Origin: Acidobacteriota bacterium
GTDB lineage: Bacteria; Acidobacteriota; Terriglobia; Terriglobales; Acidobacteriaceae
Direction of reading: 5' to 3'
NCBI GenBank assembly: GCA_025353435.1
Contig: JANXQR010000373.1
Location: 1 to 7,473 of the forward strand
DNA: 7,473 nucleotides
Both the position numbers and the translations under genes were made by a program. The notes under the pieces are model-generated. The model saw only the letters and a list, made by a program, of their open reading frames with translations. It was not told the origin of the DNA and did no database searches. Shown one piece after another: positions 1-5,729 of the stretch (positions are counted from its first letter, which is position 1; every line of letters begins with the position of its first letter).

Positions 1-20
1 CCCCCCCCCCCCCCCCCCCC
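1..20. other. Poly-C run at window start
   Basis: The first 20 bases are all C and the sequence then becomes ordinary mixed sequence. A pure homopolymer placed exactly at the start of the record is most easily explained as an assembly or read-end artefact. I give it no biological function. Confidence 0.7.
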
Positions 21-55
21 GCCGCAGTACCGGGTCCTGGAAGAAGGTGCACTGA

Positions 56-238
56 ATGCATATCCCTGGGATCGTTGAACGCGTGCTGGTCAGAAGGCGG
101 ACGGGCGTTTACCTCGTCACCCGTGTCGACCACAACCGAAACATTGCAGTCGTGATCCCGCTAAACGGCTTTGGTCAGGCTGCCCTCGAAGTTGCTTTTA
201 CCGAGCTCTTACCCTGCTCAGAAATTATTGCTCATTAA
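56..238 (+). CDS. Small basic hypothetical protein (60 aa)
   Basis: This is a 60-residue reading frame that I do not recognise by name. A good Shine-Dalgarno (GAAGAAGG, 40-47) lies 8 bases before the ATG, which supports translation. The protein begins with a hydrophobic/basic patch (IVERVLVRRRTG, residues 6-17), followed by alternating hydrophobic and polar residues (YLVTRVDHNRNIAVVIPL, residues 19-36). That pattern suggests a small all-beta, SH3-like barrel. There is no signal peptide, membrane segment or cysteine motif. Any upstream gene or promoter is hidden by the window edge and the poly-C run. The stop is followed by an AT-rich stretch and then repeats, so it probably ends its transcript. 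The fold is inferred from the residue pattern and no function can be given. Confidence 0.55.
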   Translation: MHIPGIVERVLVRRRTGVYLVTRVDHNRNIAVVIPLNGFGQAALEVAFTELLPCSEIIAH

Positions 239-308
239 TCATTATTTACATTCATATCCATAACTTTCATAAAGCGTTCCAAGCAGCTATTTCTAACATA
301 CCTGGCCA

Positions 309-347
309 TCCCATCCTTTTCACGGTTCGTCCGTGAAAGGGATGGGA
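309..347. repeat. Palindromic repeat copy 1 (17-bp stem)
   Basis: Arms at 309-325 and 331-347 pair over 17 bp with a single G-T wobble, closed by the loop TTCGT (326-330). The core is CCCATCC-TTTTCACGG. The same architecture (CCCA[TC]CC, then TTTCAC, then its complement ending in GGGA) recurs at 3185-3222 and 3335-3372. There is no T-tract, so it is an interspersed palindromic repeat rather than an intrinsic terminator. Confidence 0.75.
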
Positions 348-506
348 GACCAGTTCCCCACCCACAAATCTGTCATTCCGAGCGCAGTGCTCTTCAACGG
401 AGCCGAGGGACCTGCTGTTGCATTTGCGGTTGCCTTTGTTATTGCAGCCGGTTGCAGGATCTGCGGCAGTTCTTGCTCTTGCCTTTCCTATCCACACCAA
501 AAACCG

Positions 507-558
507 TGGGGTGCCCCACCTTCGGCGCGTTTTTGTATTTGCGCCTAGGGTGGGATAC
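507..558. repeat. Palindromic repeat of the TGGGGTGCCCC...GGGATAC type
   Basis: The element starts with TGGGGTGCCCC (507-517) and ends with GGGATAC (552-558). Arms 515-528 and 541-554 pair over 14 positions with one mismatch and one wobble. The left boundary is shared exactly with 4144-4154 inside the GtaA-like gene, and partly (GTGCCCCACC) with 3331-3340. The right boundary GGGATAC recurs at 3219-3225, 3369-3375 and 4178-4184. Confidence 0.7.
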
Positions 559-644
559 CGCCAACCCGAGCCCCGCCGCAATAATCCGTTCTCACTTGGC
601 CACGATAGCCCGAGGAGGGCTCCCGTGAGGTATACAGATAAGTT

Positions 645-1727
645 ATGCACCCCCGCCTTCGACCTCTTCTCCTCCTTCTGATTCTCGCCGCACCCTTCGC
701 CTCGCCAGCCCAAACCGCTCCCCACCAACCCTGGGCGATCGAAATCCACGGCGGCGCCGGTGAAGCCGAATGGCTCAACATGGACGCCGACGCCAAAGCC
801 GCCTACAGCGCCTATCTCTCCAACGCCGTGACCGCGGGCGCCGAAGTCCTCAAAGCCCACGGAACCGCCATGGACGCCGTACAGGCCGCCATCGAAGTCC
901 TCGAAGACTCCAAGATTTTCAATGCCGGCAGCGGCGCAGCCTTTGCAGCCGACGGCACCAACGAAATGGACGCCTCCATCATGAACGGCTCCGACCTCAC
1001 CGGAGCAGGCGTCGCCGGGGTTCATTACACCCGTCATCCCATTCAACTCGCGCGCGCCGTCATGCAGCGCACTGCGTACGTCCTCATGGTCGGCCCCGGC
1101 GCAGACGCCTTCTCCAAACAACAAGGCCTCGAACAGCAACCTCCCAGCTTCTTCTTCACCGAGATGCGCTGGAAGGAATTCGAAGGCGTCGTGCGCGCCA
1201 AGCATCAGCCCATCCCGCCCCGTCCCGCCGGCGCTCCTCCAGCTCCACCAGAATCAGCGCCATCAGCAACGCCCCACGCCGCCGCGCTCCCGCAGCCTCA
1301 CATTTTTTCCCACCAATTTGGAACAGTAGGTGCCGTAGCCCGCGACAGCGCCGGCCACCTCGCCGCCGCAACCTCCACCGGCGGTATGCAGGGCAAACTT
1401 CCCGGCCGCGTTGGCGATTCACCCATCCTCGGCGCAGGCACCTACGCCGACGACAAAGGTTGCGCCGTCTCCGGCACCGGCGTCGGCGAATATTTCATCC
1501 GCCTTTCCCTCGCCCACACCATCGGCGCTCTCTGCCGCGCCGGCCAATCTCCGCAAGCGGCCGCTGACCGCCTCATCCACACTGACCTGCCCGCCCTCCC
1601 TGGCGGCGAAGGCGGCGTCATCGTCATCGGCCCCACTGGCCCACCCATCTGGAGCAACAACACCGTCGGCATGTTCCACGCCACCCAGTCCGAAGGCGAT
1701 CCCATCGCGCACGTCTGGGTCAAGTGA
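645..1727 (+). CDS. iaaA: Secreted isoaspartyl peptidase / L-asparaginase (Ntn-hydrolase, asparaginase 2 family)
   Basis: This is a threonine-type N-terminal nucleophile hydrolase. The family removes beta-aspartyl (isoaspartyl) residues from peptides and hydrolyses asparagine; the precursor cleaves itself into alpha and beta chains. HGGAG (35-39) and NAGSGA (93-98) are alpha-chain signatures. The cleavage and nucleophile site is Gly226/Thr227 in FGTVGAVA. Thr245 (TSTGG), Arg255 and Asp258 (LPGRVGDSP) and Thr278 (SGTGVGE) sit at the same spacing from the nucleophile as the E. coli IaaA active-site residues (Thr179, 197, 207, 210, 230), so the enzyme should be active. Residues 1-23 form a hydrophobic signal peptide ending near SPAQ, implying export, unlike cytoplasmic E. 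coli IaaA. Residues 188-218, just before the cleavage site, are a Pro/Ala-rich linker. The Shine-Dalgarno is weak (TGAGG, 626-630, 14 bases upstream), but this ATG gives a clean signal peptide. The gene is convergent with the lipase gene, 45 bases away. The symbol is by family similarity. Confidence 0.93.
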   Translation: MHPRLRPLLLLLILAAPFASPAQTAPHQPWAIEIHGGAGEAEWLNMDADAKAAYSAYLSNAVTAGAEVLKAHGTAMDAVQAAIEVLEDSKIFNAGSGAAFAADGTNEMDASIMNGSDLTGAGVAGVHYTRHPIQLARAVMQRTAYVLMVGPGADAFSKQQGLEQQPPSFFFTEMRWKEFEGVVRAKHQPIPPRPAGAPPAPPESAPSATPHAAALPQPHIFSHQFGTVGAVARDSAGHLAAATSTGGMQGKLPGRVGDSPILGAGTYADDKGCAVSGTGVGEYFIRLSLAHTIGALCRAGQSPQAAADRLIHTDLPALPGGEGGVIVIGPTGPPIWSNNTVGMFHATQSEGDPIAHVWVK

Positions 1728-1772
1728 AACAACAATTCGCCTTCGACTATCTACCTAGCCAACAGCGGCCAG

Positions 1773-2615
1773 TCAAGCCCTCATGCAGTTCGCCTCAAAC
1801 GGATAATCGCCCTGCTTCCCAATCATCGTCGCCAGCATGCTGAAGTAGTTCTTGATCGAGTGCTCGCAGCCCAGTTCGAACTTCATCTCTCTCGGCGGAA
1901 CCAATTCCGTCTCGTCTCCCACATGGAAATACAACAGCGGCGGCGGCGTCTTCGGCACAATGTCAAGCCGGTTGGCAATCCGAAACGCGTCCGGCACCAC
2001 GTGATTGAAAAGATTGTGAAACACCAGGTCGCCCACCCGCGGGCTCGCCAGTGTATAAAGCCTCACCCCAAGCTTGGTATTCGCAGCCATATCCAACGCC
2101 AGCAGCGTAGCCAGCGACGAGCCCAGGCTGTGCCCACTTATCGTGACCTTTGCATTCGGCGGAAGCAGGTCCACCACATCCGCCATGAACGTGTTCGACG
2201 GCCCAGGCGTCAGCGAAAATGACAAATACATCACAGTAAAGCCATCTTCCGTCAGTCCTGATCCGGGCACGGGCGTGAACGGGCGAGGCAGAAACTTGAT
2301 GTCCTGCACCCACTCCCAAACCCCCGAGGTACCCCGAATGGAAATGAATATATCGTTCGCGTCCCCCTCATTCTGCGCAATGATGCCCATCGTCTTGAAG
2401 CCTTCCAGCAGCGGCTTGTCAGGATTGATGTCAGTGGCCAGATCATTCGAGTAAATGGTCTTCAGCACGGTGTAATTCTTGCCTGCAATTACAGGTGCGC
2501 CGGCCGCCGTCACCACCGCGCGGCCGTCAAGGTTAGTGGCGTCGGTGGCAGTTTTCCAGTTCTCATAGACAAACTCCACAAAGAGACCGGCATTAATCGC
2601 GGATTGCACGTCCAT
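1773..2615 (-). CDS. Class 3 lipase (fungal-lipase-like alpha/beta hydrolase)
   Basis: This 280-residue protein has the layout of the Lipase_3 family, serine esterases that cut acyl-ester bonds of glycerides or related esters. The nucleophile elbow is GHSLG (161-165) with Ser163. The probable acid is Asp218 in NRLDIVPKTPP, and the probable base is His252 in CEHSIKNY. FISIRGT (90-96) is the usual strand leading into the oxyanion hole. LYTLASPRVGD (187-196) is the family's conserved strand after the elbow. There is no N-terminal signal peptide, so it is either cytoplasmic or exported by a pathway not visible here. The ATG is supported by AAGGAG (plus-strand 2623-2628), 7 bases upstream. A candidate promoter lies at 2651-2679. 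It is monocistronic and convergent with the peptidase gene. Substrate cannot be told from sequence. Confidence 0.9.
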   Translation of the reverse strand: MDVQSAINAGLFVEFVYENWKTATDATNLDGRAVVTAAGAPVIAGKNYTVLKTIYSNDLATDINPDKPLLEGFKTMGIIAQNEGDANDIFISIRGTSGVWEWVQDIKFLPRPFTPVPGSGLTEDGFTVMYLSFSLTPGPSNTFMADVVDLLPPNAKVTISGHSLGSSLATLLALDMAANTKLGVRLYTLASPRVGDLVFHNLFNHVVPDAFRIANRLDIVPKTPPPLLYFHVGDETELVPPREMKFELGCEHSIKNYFSMLATMIGKQGDYPFEANCMRA

Positions 2616-2650
2616 CTTTCTTCTCCTTCAATTGTTTTGCGAACACTGTG

Positions 2651-2679
2651 AGTATTGGGCCGCAGTCCACTCAATGCAA
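2651..2679 (-). promoter_or_regulatory. Candidate sigma70-type promoter of the lipase gene
   Basis: Read on the minus strand, TTGCAT (plus 2674-2679) and AATACT (plus 2651-2656) are separated by exactly 17 bases and point toward the lipase start at 2615. Transcription would begin about 30 bases before the ATG, leaving room for the AAGGAG ribosome site. This is a consensus match only. Confidence 0.4.
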
Positions 2680-2705
2680 GTGAACGTTGAAATATTTTTG
2701 AGACC

Positions 2706-2723
2706 GCGAAGTCGAAGGATCTG
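2706..2723. repeat. Solo fragment of the repeat-family spacer
   Basis: The 18 bases GCGAAGTCGAAGGATCTG are identical to 3262-3279, which lies between two hairpin repeats. No hairpin flanks this copy, so it looks like a remnant or a separately mobile portion of the composite repeat. Confidence 0.6.
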
Positions 2724-2859
2724 GCTTCTGAAACATGGAACAGCAAGGTCCTGGCCTGACGGTTACAATCCGCCCTTCCGCCTTGAATACACTTATTAAG
2801 TTGGTCGAACGCCTTATTTACTTTTGGTCAGTCGAAGTTGTAACTGGCTCGGAAAATGA

Positions 2860-2902
2860 CTATACCAAGGTATAGGTCGCGCGGGACTACACCTTGGTAT
2901 AG
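2860..2902. promoter_or_regulatory. Tandem dyad operators upstream of the micro-protein promoter
   Basis: Two 16-bp dyads, CTATACCAAGGTATAG (2860-2875) and CTACACCTTGGTATAG (2887-2902), are 27 bp apart start to start. The first has perfect 7-bp arms around AA; the second has one mismatch, around TT. The second ends one base before the -35 box at 2904. Relative to a start near 2939 the centres fall near -44 and -71, the usual positions for a dimeric activator. Short dyads of this kind fit LuxR/NarL-type helix-turn-helix regulators, but the regulator's identity is inference. Confidence 0.6.
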
Positions 2903-2903
2903 A

Positions 2904-2932
2904 TTGTGGCAACACATATCCATCGCTATACT
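2904..2932 (+). promoter_or_regulatory. Sigma70-type promoter for the 44-aa micro-protein
   Basis: TTGTGG (2904-2909) and TATACT (2927-2932) have a 17-base spacer. The -35 box is imperfect, which fits activator dependence from the dyads just upstream. The predicted start near 2939 leaves about a 55-base leader before the ATG at 2995. Confidence 0.55.
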
Positions 2933-2994
2933 CACTTGCATCTCTGGACTCCGTTGTTTGTTGGTAACGGGCAGATGCGAGTGAGAACTGACTT

Positions 2995-3129
2995 ATGACT
3001 CCGAAACTGATCCTCTTGTGTGTCCACATTGTCGAAGCGATGTTCTTCATCGGGATCAGCGGCTGCGTTTTTACTGTCGCCTTTAGTTGGGTGTCTATAT
3101 TGAAGGGCATTTTCCTGGACGAGGATTAG
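2995..3129 (+). CDS. 44-residue single-span membrane micro-protein
   Basis: The frame encodes 44 residues. The N-terminus is MTPKLILLCVHIVEAMFFIG, followed by a hydrophobic stretch continuing to about residue 36 and a charged tail ending LDED. It should form one long or two short membrane helices with an acidic C-terminal tail, probably in the inner membrane. Codons read sensibly throughout, with no rare stops or low-complexity sequence. GTGAG (2981-2985), 9 bases upstream, is a moderate ribosome site. The promoter at 2904-2932 and its two dyads point straight at this frame and no other gene is in reach. I recall similar very short HIVExMFFIG-like proteins in Acidobacteriota, but I cannot verify that here and no function is known to me. 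The long open frame on the opposite strand (2814-3110) has no comparable signals. Confidence 0.6.
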   Translation: MTPKLILLCVHIVEAMFFIGISGCVFTVAFSWVSILKGIFLDED

Positions 3130-3153
3130 TCACTAACTCCTGACTTAGCTCTC

Positions 3154-3241
3154 CACAAAGTCAATTGAGCAACAACCATCTGAGCCCATCCATTTCACAG
3201 CCTCATCGTGAAATGAGTGGGATACCACGAATCTCAACCAC
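3154..3241. repeat. Palindrome-containing direct repeat, copy A
   Basis: This 88-base unit is closely similar to 3303-3391, from CACAAA through CAATTGA, a hairpin, and GATACCACGAATCTCAACCAC. The hairpin arms are 3185-3198 and 3208-3221 (CCCATCCATTTCAC against GTGAAATGAGTGGG), with one mismatch and one wobble. The loop is 3199-3207. Confidence 0.8.
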
Positions 3242-3250
3242 CCAAGAACT

Positions 3251-3287
3251 TGTCTTCCTGAGCGAAGTCGAAGGATCTGCGGTTGCC
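3251..3287. repeat. Spacer module between the hairpin repeats
   Basis: The stretch TGTCTTCCTGAGCGAAG (3251-3267), GTCGAAGGATCTG (3267-3279) and TGCGGTTGCC (3278-3287) has counterparts at 371-387 and 425-434, in the same order between two hairpins. Its central 18 bases (3262-3279) recur exactly at 2706-2723. It therefore belongs to the composite repeat, not to unique intergenic sequence. Confidence 0.6.
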
Positions 3288-3302
3288 GTTGTCTTTGTCT
3301 TT

Positions 3303-3391
3303 CACAAACCCAATTGACCAACAACCTTCCGTGCCCCACCCATTTCACAGCTTCATCGCGAAATGGGTGGGATACCACGAATCTCAACCAC
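3303..3391. repeat. Palindrome-containing direct repeat, copy B
   Basis: This is the second copy of the roughly 88-base unit at 3154-3241, with one indel and scattered substitutions. The hairpin arms 3335-3346 and 3360-3371 (CCCACCCATTTC against GAAATGGGTGGG) are perfect over 12 bp. The substitutions tend to keep the stem paired, since the copy A mismatch is repaired here. Confidence 0.8.
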
Positions 3392-3466
3392 TGAACGCGA
3401 CCGCATCACACCACCCCGCCCGCTTAGAATGGTTCGTTCCTGATATCGAGGCGCATTCGGCCTCAT

Positions 3467-3473
3467 GAGGTGA
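3467..3473 (+). promoter_or_regulatory. Ribosome binding site deciding the GtaA-like start
   Basis: GAGGTGA is a strong Shine-Dalgarno, and its GAGG core ends 5 bases before the ATG at 3476. The upstream in-frame GTG at 3470 lies inside this site, so it is unlikely to be the start. Confidence 0.7.
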
Positions 3474-3475
3474 CG

Positions 3476-5614
3476 ATGAACTCCATTCCCGCCAATCGGC
3501 GCGGTCTTTCGCTCGCAGCACTTCTTCCCGCTCTCCTGCTCCTTGCGGGCGCCTCCGCGATCCGCGCCCAGCAGCGTCCACCCGCTGTGCCCCTCATTGC
3601 CCACGACCCCTACTTCAGCATCTGGTCGGCCGCCGACCACCTCACTGACAAGAACACCACGCATTGGACCGGCAAGCGCCAACCCATCTCTGGCATCGCC
3701 CGCATTGACGGCAAGCCGTATCGCTTCATGGGTGAAGATCCATCAGAAGTCCCGGCCATGGAGCAGGTCAGTCTCAAAGTCACACCTACACACACCACTT
3801 ATGAATTCCAAGCCGCCGGCGTCAAACTCGCAGCCACCTTCTTCACCCCCGCCCTCCCCAAAGACCTCGACGTCCTCTCGCGACCCGTCACTTATCTCAC
3901 CCTGACTGCCAATAGCGAATCTGCTCACGATATTTCAGTCCTCATCGACGTGGACCCGATCATCGCAGTCAACTCTGAAGACCAACCCGTCACCTGGGGC
4001 CGCTCCAAAGCGGGCAATCTCACCGTCCTTAACGTCGGCTCGCGCGATCAGCACGTCCTCGGCCGCCCCGGCGACGATCTCCGCATCGACTGGGGCTACT
4101 TCCATCTCGCCGTCCCGGACAATGAGAGCATGCCAAACAAAGATGGGGTGCCCCCGGTCCCTCGCCCTTGGGGACCGGGGATACAACTCGTCGCCTCGCA
4201 CACCGCCCTTCAATCCTTCATCAAGTCCGGAACCCTTCCATCCTCCGACGACATGGACATGCCCCTCATGCCGCGTGACGATGCCGCGCACCTCGCTGTC
4301 ATGCTCCCCTTCGGCTCTGTCACCGGGCCCGTCTCTCGTCACGTGCTCCTCGCCTACACCGAAGGCCAGTCCATCGAGTACCTCGGCCGCAAACTCCGCC
4401 CGTATTGGCAGCGCAACGGCCAGTCCGTCCAGGACATGCTCGCCCAGGCCGAATCCGAATACGCCTCTCTCGACAAGCGCGGCACGCGCTTCGACCAGGA
4501 CCTCACAGCCGATCTTGAGAAGGCAGGCGGACCAGCCTATGCGCAACTCGCCATCCTTGCCTACCGCCAGACCCTCGCCGCCCACGGCTTCGCAGCCGAC
4601 GTCGACGGGACGCCCTTGCTCTTTCCGAAGGAGAACTTCTCCAACGGCTGCATCTCCACAGTCGACGTCCTTTATCCCTCCGGCCCATTCTTCCTCTTCT
4701 TCAACCCAACGCTGCTGCAGGCTCAGCTCAAGCCCGTCCTGGAGTATGCCGCCCTGCCTCGCTGGAAGTGGCCGTTCGCGCCGCACGACCTCGGCACCTA
4801 TCCACTCGCCAACGGCCAGGTCTACGGCGGCGGTGAGCGCACGGAAGATGACCAAATGCCCGTCGAAGAGAGCGGCAACCTCCTCATCCTCGTCGCCGCC
4901 ATGGAGAAGGAACTCGGCTCCTCGGACTTCGCCCGTGAATACTGGCCGCAGTTCACCAAATGGGCCGAATACCTGCGTGAAAAAGGCCTCGACCCTTCCA
5001 ACCAATTATCGACAGATGATTTCGCTGGCCACCTGGCTCACAACGCCAACCTCTCCATCAAGGCCATCGAAGGCCTCGCCGCCTACGCCGACATGGCCCG
5101 CGGCCTTGGCAAGTCTGACGTAGCCGCCGAATATGGGAAACTGGCCCACGACATGGCGAATCGCTGGGAGCCCATGGCCAAAGATGGTGACCACTACAAG
5201 CTAGCCTTTGACAGCCCCGGCACCTGGAGCCAGAAGTACAACTTGGTCTGGGACCAGATCCTCGACTTCAATCTCTTTCCCGCCCGAATCCGCCAAACCG
5301 AAATGGCTTTCTACCTCAAACACATCAATCGCTTCGGCCTTCCTCTCGACAACCGCAAGGACTACACCAAGCTCGACTGGAGCATCTGGACCGCCACCCT
5401 TGCCGACAATCCCGCCGACTGGAACGCCATCGTGGAACCGATCGGCCGCTGGGTTAACGAGGGCCCCAGTCGTGTGCCGCTCACGGACTGGTACGAAACC
5501 AAAACCGGCCCTGAAGTGGGCTTTCAGGCGCGCTCTGTTGTTGGTGGAATTTACATCAAGGCGCTGGCTGACAAATCTCTCGCTGAAAAGTGGCGAAATC
5601 GTAAAGAGCCTTGA
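3476..5614 (+). CDS. Exported GtaA-like protein (DUF4964/DUF5127/DUF4965/DUF1793)
   Basis: This 712-residue protein is related to fungal glutaminase A, a secreted enzyme converting glutamine to glutamate and ammonia. Most bacterial members are uncharacterised, and the alpha-helical toroid resembles glycoside hydrolases, so a carbohydrate substrate remains possible. The signal peptide ends near AIRA/QQ (residue 31). An RRGLSL motif (8-13) makes Tat export conceivable. VPLIAHDPYFSIWS (38-51) is the DUF4964 start. A beta-rich DUF5127 part follows to about 335. The DUF4965/DUF1793 part carries KENFSNGCISTVDVLYPSGP (385-404), HDLGTYPLANGQ (437-448), MPVEESGN (461-468), DDFAGHLAHNANL (514-526), GTWSQKYNLVWD (582-593), LDWSIW (633-638) and GFQARSVVGG (682-691). 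Length is complete for the family. Residues 223-235 (DGVPPVPRPWGPG) are encoded by a hairpin repeat that seems inserted in frame. The start is set by GAGGTGA. Codons are strongly C-ending. No partner gene is adjacent. Confidence 0.88.
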   Translation: MNSIPANRRGLSLAALLPALLLLAGASAIRAQQRPPAVPLIAHDPYFSIWSAADHLTDKNTTHWTGKRQPISGIARIDGKPYRFMGEDPSEVPAMEQVSLKVTPTHTTYEFQAAGVKLAATFFTPALPKDLDVLSRPVTYLTLTANSESAHDISVLIDVDPIIAVNSEDQPVTWGRSKAGNLTVLNVGSRDQHVLGRPGDDLRIDWGYFHLAVPDNESMPNKDGVPPVPRPWGPGIQLVASHTALQSFIKSGTLPSSDDMDMPLMPRDDAAHLAVMLPFGSVTGPVSRHVLLAYTEGQSIEYLGRKLRPYWQRNGQSVQDMLAQAESEYASLDKRGTRFDQDLTADLEKAGGPAYAQLAILAYRQTLAAHGFAADVDGTPLLFPKENFSNGCISTVDVLYPSGPFFLFFNPTLLQAQLKPVLEYAALPRWKWPFAPHDLGTYPLANGQVYGGGERTEDDQMPVEESGNLLILVAAMEKELGSSDFAREYWPQFTKWAEYLREKGLDPSNQLSTDDFAGHLAHNANLSIKAIEGLAAYADMARGLGKSDVAAEYGKLAHDMANRWEPMAKDGDHYKLAFDSPGTWSQKYNLVWDQILDFNLFPARIRQTEMAFYLKHINRFGLPLDNRKDYTKLDWSIWTATLADNPADWNAIVEPIGRWVNEGPSRVPLTDWYETKTGPEVGFQARSVVGGIYIKALADKSLAEKWRNRKEP
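4144..4184. repeat. Hairpin repeat inside the GtaA-like coding sequence
   Basis: Bases 4144-4154 are TGGGGTGCCCC, identical to 507-517, and bases 4178-4184 are GGGATAC, identical to 552-558. Between them, arms 4152-4161 and 4171-4180 (CCCCGGTCCC / GGGACCGGGG) pair perfectly over 10 bp around a 9-base loop. The copy is read without a stop and yields a Pro/Gly-rich segment. Confidence 0.6.
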
Positions 5615-5719
5615 TCAACGTCTCATGCAATCTGTGTAAACGGCACGTTAATTCAGGCTGCAATTCAAATGCCCGTAACATTGGCCCACGACAATCGTAT
5701 TCGGCAGTGAAATTTCGAT

Positions 5720-5723
5720 GGAG
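5720..5723 (+). promoter_or_regulatory. Ribosome binding site favouring the GTG start of pstS
   Basis: GGAG lies 6 bases before the GTG at 5730. The ATG at 5718 overlaps this site and has no purine-rich site of its own upstream. This supports the GTG start, although either start is possible. Confidence 0.5.
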
Positions 5724-5729
5724 CGTGTC

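Larger units (their letters stand above)
239..644. other. Gene-free region with interspersed repeats
   Basis: About 400 bases lie between the small hypothetical gene and the peptidase gene. The first 60 bases are AT-rich. The rest holds two hairpin repeats (309-347 and 507-558) joined by a stretch containing TGTCATTCCGAGCG (371-384) and TGCGGTTGCC (425-434). Both motifs have matching or near-matching counterparts at 3251-3287. Open frames crossing this stretch on either strand run through the palindromes, lack Shine-Dalgarno sites and look accidental. I could not find a convincing promoter for the peptidase gene. Confidence 0.6.

Noticed and set aside
1..20. Poly-C tract as a phase-variable switch
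   Set aside because: It sits exactly at the start of the sequence, 35 bases before the first start codon, with nothing upstream visible. An artefact is the simpler explanation.
267..1205. Long minus-strand open frame (312 codons) opposite the peptidase gene
   Set aside because: It is a shadow of the GC-rich peptidase gene, runs through the intergenic palindromes, and has a low-complexity Gly/Val-rich translation with no recognisable domain.
2735..2875. Possible 46-residue plus-strand frame ending inside the first operator
   Set aside because: There is no Shine-Dalgarno before its ATG, the composition is unremarkable, and it ends within the dyad. The regulatory reading of that sequence is better supported.
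3449..3470. Hairpin GAGGC/GCCTC next to the GtaA-like ribosome site as a switch
   Set aside because: The stem is only 5 bp, and the competing pairing with the ribosome site would need a 2-base loop, so no convincing switch exists.
3935..5005. Long minus-strand frame (356 codons) and a plus-strand frame at 4122-5123 over the GtaA-like gene
   Set aside because: Both are out-of-frame readings of a C-ending codon gene. The translations are Val/Gly/Glu-rich or Ser/Pro/Arg-rich without motifs, while the main frame has full family motifs.
5640..5717. Pho box upstream of pstS
   Set aside because: I looked for paired CTGTCAT-like direct repeats at 11-base spacing and found none clear enough to report; no good -35/-10 pair was evident either.
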